Part shown: positions 60,168-64,000 of the stretch, one piece after another
Layout of the letters: each line of letters begins with the position of its first letter
How positions within the stretch are numbered: position 1 is the stretch's first letter
Source: JAEDES01 sp045649455
Lineage (GTDB): Bacteria; Bacillota_I; Bacilli_A; RF39; UBA660
DNA length: 64,000 nt
Assembly (NCBI GenBank): GCA_045649455.1
Contig: JAZRPV010000058.1
Coordinates: 62,001-126,000, forward strand
Reading direction: 5' to 3'
The notes under the pieces: generated by a model
Told to the model about the DNA's origin: nothing
The model's input: only the letters and a program-made list of their open reading frames with translations
Database searches by the model: none
Position numbers and translations under genes: made by a program

Positions 60168-60614
60168 CTACGCTCTATCTTTTGTCCATGTAAATTTATC
60201 TTTATTTTGATGTTTGTATCCAATAATTGGGAAATCTGTTGCATCTGTTTCTTTCTTTAAGAATACTTGTATATCATAGTAATTTAATTGTTTTTCAGCA
60301 AATAATTCTAAGATTTTTTTAGAGTTATCTTTAGCAACTGATGCAGATACATCACCATTAACTGTCATTGTAATATTAACAATTCTTCCTGATGTTCTTA
60401 CTTCTACTTTTGATACAATATCTTTTAGTTTTTCTTGAATTTGTTTATCTAGATTTTCTGCTAGTTTAACTTCTTCAATTCCTTCTAAACGATTACCATA
60501 TATAGCTCCACCACTTGGGTAAAGGATATTTTTTAGTTGAATTCCTGCAACTAACGCTACTAAAAATACAGTAATAACTACAAGTAATTTTTTATTTCTT
60601 TTAATAAAATTCAT
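60168..60614 (-). CDS. Small single-pass membrane protein of unknown function
   Basis: I do not recognise it. 148 residues with one N-terminal helix (LLVVITVFLVALVAGIQL) and an extracellular alpha/beta domain. The core IVSKVEVRTSGRIVNITMTVNG, with a Lys-rich following helix, looks like a small sheet-helix fold. It is the first gene of an operon with the sensor and YihY, behind a consensus-like promoter, and starts after AGGATGTGAT. It could be an accessory to the sensor, by position only. Confidence 0.82.
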   Translation of the reverse strand: MNFIKRNKKLLVVITVFLVALVAGIQLKNILYPSGGAIYGNRLEGIEEVKLAENLDKQIQEKLKDIVSKVEVRTSGRIVNITMTVNGDVSASVAKDNSKKILELFAEKQLNYYDIQVFLKKETDATDFPIIGYKHQNKDKFTWTKDRA

Positions 60615-60636
60615 ATCATCACATCCTAGTATTTTT

Positions 60637-60665
60637 ATTATACACTATGTATTTTTCTTTTTCAA
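60637..60665 (-). promoter_or_regulatory. Promoter of the sensor operon
   Basis: Minus strand TTGAAA (60665-60660), 17 bases, TATAAT (60642-60637), 23 bases before the start codon and directly after gatB. Confidence 0.8.
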
Positions 60666-60669
60666 TTAA

Positions 60670-62097
60670 CTATTTGTTCGATAATTCTTCTTTAAGAATT
60701 TCAGTTGCAATTTGTGGATTTGCAGATCCTTTTGTTTCTTTCATTACTTGTCCCATAAAGAATTTTAATGCTCTATCTGGACGTTCTTTGTAATCAGCAA
60801 TACCTTGTGGATTTGCTTCAATTATTTTTACAATTACTTCTCTAATTGCAGAATCATCAGTTATATTTTCAATACCTGAGTCTTTAATTATCTTTTCAAT
60901 TGAATCATTTGATTCTAAGATCTTATCAATAATATCTTTTAAGTTTTTACTTGTTAAAGTATTATCTTCCATATTCTTGATAAGTTCAATAAATCTTTCT
61001 TTTGTAAGAGTTGTATCTGTAATTACTTTTTCATTTTTATTTAAGTATGCAGATATATCTCCTAATAATAAGTTAGATGCAATTTTAAAGTTTGTATCAT
61101 CTTCTAACATTGTATTGAAATAATCACTAAGTGGTCTATTTTGAATTAGTTTATTAGCATTTATTTCTGATACTCCTTTAGATACATATACTTCTCTTCT
61201 TTCATCTGGTAACATTGGGATTGTTTTCTTAACTTCTTCAATCATTTCATCTGTTACATATAGATATGGAATATCTGGTTCCGGGAAATAACGATAATCA
61301 TTTCCAGTTTCTTTAACTCTCATTAGAACAGTATTTCCAATTTTGTCATCATATCTTCTTGTTTGTTCTTGGAATGTTTCTCCTTTATCAAGAAGTTCTG
61401 CTTGACGAATAATTTCTTTTTCAATACTAATTCCTACATTAGAGATTGAACCGATATTTTTAATTTCGCATTTTGTTCCGTATGGATCTGATTCATTTTT
61501 TCTGATGGATACGTTGGCATCCGCTCTCATTGAACCTTCTTCCATCTTACAATCACTTATATCACTATAGAATAATAATTCTTTTAGTTTTTCTAAGTAT
61601 AATTTAGCTTCTTCTGCTGTTGCAATACATGGTTTAGTTACTATTTCAATTAGAGGTACTCCTGCTCTATTAAAGTCTAGAAGTGTTTTTGTTCCTCTAT
61701 GAGTAGACTTACATGTATCTTCTTCTATGTGCATTTCTAAGATTTCAATTTTTTTCTTTGTACCATTTACATCAATTTCAACATATCCATCGTATCCGAT
61801 TGGTGTTCTAGATTGAGTAATTTGATAATTCTTTGAATTATCTGGATAGAAATAATTTTTTCTATCGAAATGCATTTCTCTTCTAATCTTACAATTTAAA
61901 ACAGTTGCTGCTTTAATTGCTAGATTTACTACTTCTTTATTTAAAGTTGGTAGTGTTCCTGGATAACCTAAGTCAATAACATTTGTTAATGAGTTAGCCA
62001 TTTCTCCATAACCATTTGTTGATGGTGAAAATATTTTTGTTTTTGTTTTTAATTCTACGTGTACTTCAATACCGATTGTTGGAATGTAATTAGTCAT
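60670..62097 (-). CDS. gatB: Aspartyl/glutamyl-tRNA amidotransferase subunit B
   Basis: Subunit of GatCAB that phosphorylates Glu-tRNA(Gln) or Asp-tRNA(Asn) and directs ammonia from GatA to make Gln-tRNA or Asn-tRNA. 475 residues. Signature blocks: IPTIGIEVHVELKTKTKIF at the N terminus, DFNRAGVPLIEIVTKP, SMRADANVSI and the C-terminal YqeY-like helical tail ending GSANPQIATEILKE. The ATG at 62097 is preceded by AGAGGTGA. A GTG 9 bases earlier lies in that site. It overlaps the gatA stop by 8 bases (ATGACTAA). Confidence 0.98.
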   Translation of the reverse strand: MTNYIPTIGIEVHVELKTKTKIFSPSTNGYGEMANSLTNVIDLGYPGTLPTLNKEVVNLAIKAATVLNCKIRREMHFDRKNYFYPDNSKNYQITQSRTPIGYDGYVEIDVNGTKKKIEILEMHIEEDTCKSTHRGTKTLLDFNRAGVPLIEIVTKPCIATAEEAKLYLEKLKELLFYSDISDCKMEEGSMRADANVSIRKNESDPYGTKCEIKNIGSISNVGISIEKEIIRQAELLDKGETFQEQTRRYDDKIGNTVLMRVKETGNDYRYFPEPDIPYLYVTDEMIEEVKKTIPMLPDERREVYVSKGVSEINANKLIQNRPLSDYFNTMLEDDTNFKIASNLLLGDISAYLNKNEKVITDTTLTKERFIELIKNMEDNTLTSKNLKDIIDKILESNDSIEKIIKDSGIENITDDSAIREVIVKIIEANPQGIADYKERPDRALKFFMGQVMKETKGSANPQIATEILKEELSNK

Positions 62098-63544
62098 TAT
62101 TTTCACCTCTTACTTCTAAATTTAAGTTTAATTCTTTTTCAATGAAACTTGCTAACTTATAGATAGTTGCTTCATCAAATGCTTTTCCAATTATGTGTAG
62201 ACCAATTGGCATATGATCTTTATCAAATCCTACTGGTACATTTAAACCAGGTAATCCCGCCATGTTTACCGGAATTACTAAAACATCATCCATGAATGTT
62301 TTTCTAGGATCATCCATTGAATCAGTTAAATCATAAGCTGTTGTTGTTGTAGTTGGTCCAATGATTAAATCATAATTTTCAAATACTTTTAAGAATTCTT
62401 TTTTCATATCATCTCTAATTGATAGAGCTTTATTATAATATGTTTTTGCATTTTCTCCACTTAGTAAATATGAACCAACCATGATTCTTCTTTTTACTTC
62501 GTTTCCGAATCCTTCTTGTCTTGTTCCATAATATAAGTCTTCAATATTTTCTGGATTTTCTTTTGAATGACCATATCTTATTCCATCAAATCTTGCTAAG
62601 TTTGAACTTGCTTCTCCCATTGCAATAATTTGATATAGTGTAACAGCATTTTCTAAGTATTTAACATCTACATAATCAACTATTGCACCTTTATCTTTTA
62701 ACATTTCAATTGTTTCTTCAATTTTAATACGAATATTTTCTTCTACGATATCACTCATGAAATAGTTTGGAACAGCTATCTTCATACCTTTAATATCTTG
62801 TCCGATTAATCTTGTGAAATCTTCTTCTGGTTTGTTTGCTGATGTTAAGTCTTTTTCATCTTTTCCTACAATAGCATTTAATAATAAGGCATTTTCATAA
62901 ACATTTCTTGTCATTGGACCAATTTGGTCTAAGCTTGATGCGAATGCTACTAAACCATATCTTGAAATTCTACCGTATGTTGGTTTCATTCCTACGATTC
63001 CACAGTAACTTGCTGGTTGTCTAATTGAACCACCTGTGTCACTACCTAAAGCAAATGGTACATCACGAGATGCTATTGTTGTTGCAGATCCTCCTGATGA
63101 ACCTCCAGAAATCTTTTCATTATTCCATGGATTTTTTGGCGCTCCAAAATAACTTGTTCTACTTGATGAACCCATAGCAAATTCATCCATGTTTGTTTTA
63201 CCGATAATAATCATATTTTTTTCTTTTAATTTTTCAACAATTGTAGCATCATATATTGGAGTAAAATTATCTAACATATGAGATGCACATGTTGTTCTTA
63301 ATCCTTTAGTTACGATATTATCTTTAACTGCAATTGGTAATCCGAATAAAACATTATCTACTTCTTTATCTTCTAATTCTTTAGCTTGTTTTAATGCTTC
63401 TTCTTTATTTAAAGTTATATACGCATTTAAATCTTTATTTTCTTCAATTCTTGCAAATGCTTCTTCTACTAAATCAATTGGCTTAATTGTTTTACTTTTT
63501 AATAGTTCGTGTAATTCTTCTATGCCTTTATCTAAATATCTCAT
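62090..63544 (-). CDS. gatA: Aspartyl/glutamyl-tRNA amidotransferase subunit A
   Basis: Amidase-signature subunit that hydrolyses glutamine and channels ammonia to GatB. 484 residues. The Ser-cisSer-Lys triad is visible: Lys in LPIAVKDN, and the two serines in SGGSSGGSATTIAS and LGSDTGGSIRQPAS. I use the ATG at 63544, 6-7 bases after GAGGAGG. An in-frame GTG at 63559 would contain that site. The gatC stop ends one base before. The short spacing and overlap link the three subunits. Confidence 0.98.
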   Translation of the reverse strand: MRYLDKGIEELHELLKSKTIKPIDLVEEAFARIEENKDLNAYITLNKEEALKQAKELEDKEVDNVLFGLPIAVKDNIVTKGLRTTCASHMLDNFTPIYDATIVEKLKEKNMIIIGKTNMDEFAMGSSSRTSYFGAPKNPWNNEKISGGSSGGSATTIASRDVPFALGSDTGGSIRQPASYCGIVGMKPTYGRISRYGLVAFASSLDQIGPMTRNVYENALLLNAIVGKDEKDLTSANKPEEDFTRLIGQDIKGMKIAVPNYFMSDIVEENIRIKIEETIEMLKDKGAIVDYVDVKYLENAVTLYQIIAMGEASSNLARFDGIRYGHSKENPENIEDLYYGTRQEGFGNEVKRRIMVGSYLLSGENAKTYYNKALSIRDDMKKEFLKVFENYDLIIGPTTTTTAYDLTDSMDDPRKTFMDDVLVIPVNMAGLPGLNVPVGFDKDHMPIGLHIIGKAFDEATIYKLASFIEKELNLNLEVRGENND

Positions 63545-63545
63545 G

Positions 63546-63848
63546 TTAAGCCTCCTCACTAATTACAACTGGAACTTCAATATAATTTCCACTGTGACGT
63601 GGAGCGTTTTCCACTACTTCTTTTGGATTTAACATTTCTTTTGATGAATCATCTCTTAATGTAGTTGGTGCGTCCCAATTAGCGATTAAGATATCATCAT
63701 CGTATCCTTCAACGTCATTTATTTTTTCAACATCATTTAAAAGCTGCTTTAACTGTACTTGGTATCTCTCTATCTCTTCTTCTGTAATTTTTATACGAGC
63801 TAGTTCAGCTACGTGTAGTACTTCTTCTCTTGTTAACTTTTCTTCCAT
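63546..63848 (-). CDS. gatC: Aspartyl/glutamyl-tRNA amidotransferase subunit C
   Basis: Small adaptor that wraps GatA and GatB. 100 residues with TREEVLHVAELARIKITEEE at the N terminus and the conserved LRDD and NAP...GNYIEVPVVI end. Its presence completes gatCAB, showing that the organism likely lacks GlnRS and/or AsnRS. An extended -10 promoter (TGA-TATAAT) stands upstream, and GGGAGGAAA precedes the ATG. Confidence 0.97.
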   Translation of the reverse strand: MEEKLTREEVLHVAELARIKITEEEIERYQVQLKQLLNDVEKINDVEGYDDDILIANWDAPTTLRDDSSKEMLNPKEVVENAPRHSGNYIEVPVVISEEA

Positions 63849-63874
63849 GATGGTTTCCTCCCTTAACTTTCCTT

Positions 63875-63883
63875 ATTATATCA
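63875..63883 (-). promoter_or_regulatory. Extended -10 promoter of gatCAB
   Basis: Minus strand TGA-TATAAT about 27 bases before the gatC start. The -35 position reads TTTGGA, a weak match. Confidence 0.6.
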
Positions 63884-63923
63884 TAATTTTATTATATTCC
63901 AAATGAGATATAGGTATTTTTTC

Positions 63924-63953
63924 AAAAAAAATAAGAGTTTTTCAACTCTTATT
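63924..63953 (-). terminator. Terminator of the gene entering at the right edge
   Basis: Minus strand AATAAGAGTT/AACTCTTATT with loop GAAA followed by eight T. Separates the upstream gene from gatCAB. Confidence 0.85.
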
Positions 63954-64000
63954 ATTCAATTATTCCTTTAATGAAGCATCCTTCTAATTCAATAGTGTTT
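63952..64000 (-). CDS. C-terminal end of an unidentified protein, cut by window edge
   Basis: Only the last 15 or so codons are in the window, reading ...TIELEGCFIKGIIE and then TAA at 63954-63952. The frame is supported by the intrinsic terminator placed exactly at the stop. Too short to identify. Confidence 0.5.
   Translation of the reverse strand, partial: NTIELEGCFIKGIIE

Noticed and set aside
63849..63923. T-box or riboswitch before gatCAB
   Set aside because: The leader is under 30 bases from the promoter to the start, with no T-box motif or long structure.

Overview
The window is very AT-rich bacterial DNA with Shine-Dalgarno-driven genes, sigma-A-like promoters (many with an extended TGn-TATAAT -10) and compact hairpin terminators. 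It looks like a low-GC Gram-positive (Bacillota) with a small genome and a real cell wall. Evidence for the wall is a lipoteichoic acid synthase, a FemABX peptidyltransferase, a GH73 glucosaminidase, PASTA and LytR-CpsA-Psr proteins. TGA is a stop here (for example in the ATGA overlap of the MBL/PHP pair), so this is not a code-4 mycoplasma. Dxs, a flavin-reductase/rubredoxin fusion and GatCAB suit an anaerobic, host-associated, RF39/Erysipelotrichia-like Bacillota. That placement is inference. No insertion sequence, prophage, CRISPR array or rRNA was seen.

Layout. 1-9.9 kb: housekeeping genes lspA (partial), dnaE, rpmB, typA, a HAD phosphatase, tRNA-Gly(TCC) and pyrH, plus an XRE-CYTH fusion regulator and an endonuclease-like orphan. 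9.9-12.7 kb: a tight operon of a CoaE-CoaD fusion, an MBL hydrolase and a PHP phosphoesterase, with the pyrH leader at its end. 12.8-23 kb: a LysR regulator, dxs-hrb-fabG, an M16 peptidase pair, ylmH, a DUF3419 protein and small conserved genes. 23.1-28.4 kb: two membrane/envelope operons (a Lys/Glu-tailed membrane protein with FemX, TSCPD and a transglutaminase-like protein; dagK with a YjdF-like protein) and an ASCH protein.

28.4-46.4 kb is a surface-glycan locus on the minus strand. It holds glycosyltransferases, many fused to a second domain, a Wzm/Wzt-type ABC exporter, a UbiA-family polyprenyl-phosphate pentosyl-type transferase with a HAD phosphatase, an O-antigen ligase/polymerase-like protein and the CsbB/YfhO pair known for lipoteichoic acid glycosylation. 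46.6-58 kb continues the envelope theme: an orphan PASTA protein, a GH73 surface enzyme, an LCP transferase, LtaS and YihY. 58-64 kb has a sensor with two substrate-binding-like domains and a degenerate GGDEF domain, then gatCAB.

The genes cooperate in building and decorating the envelope: LtaS makes the teichoic acid backbone, CsbB/YfhO may glycosylate it, the ABC exporter and the LCP protein may deliver and attach a second glycan, and FemX edits peptidoglycan bridges. The most novel-looking signals are a pyrBI-like leader-peptide/terminator arrangement in front of pyrH, sequences flanking tRNA-Gly that are complementary to the tRNA itself, the XRE-CYTH regulator and the inverted-order CoaE-CoaD fusion.
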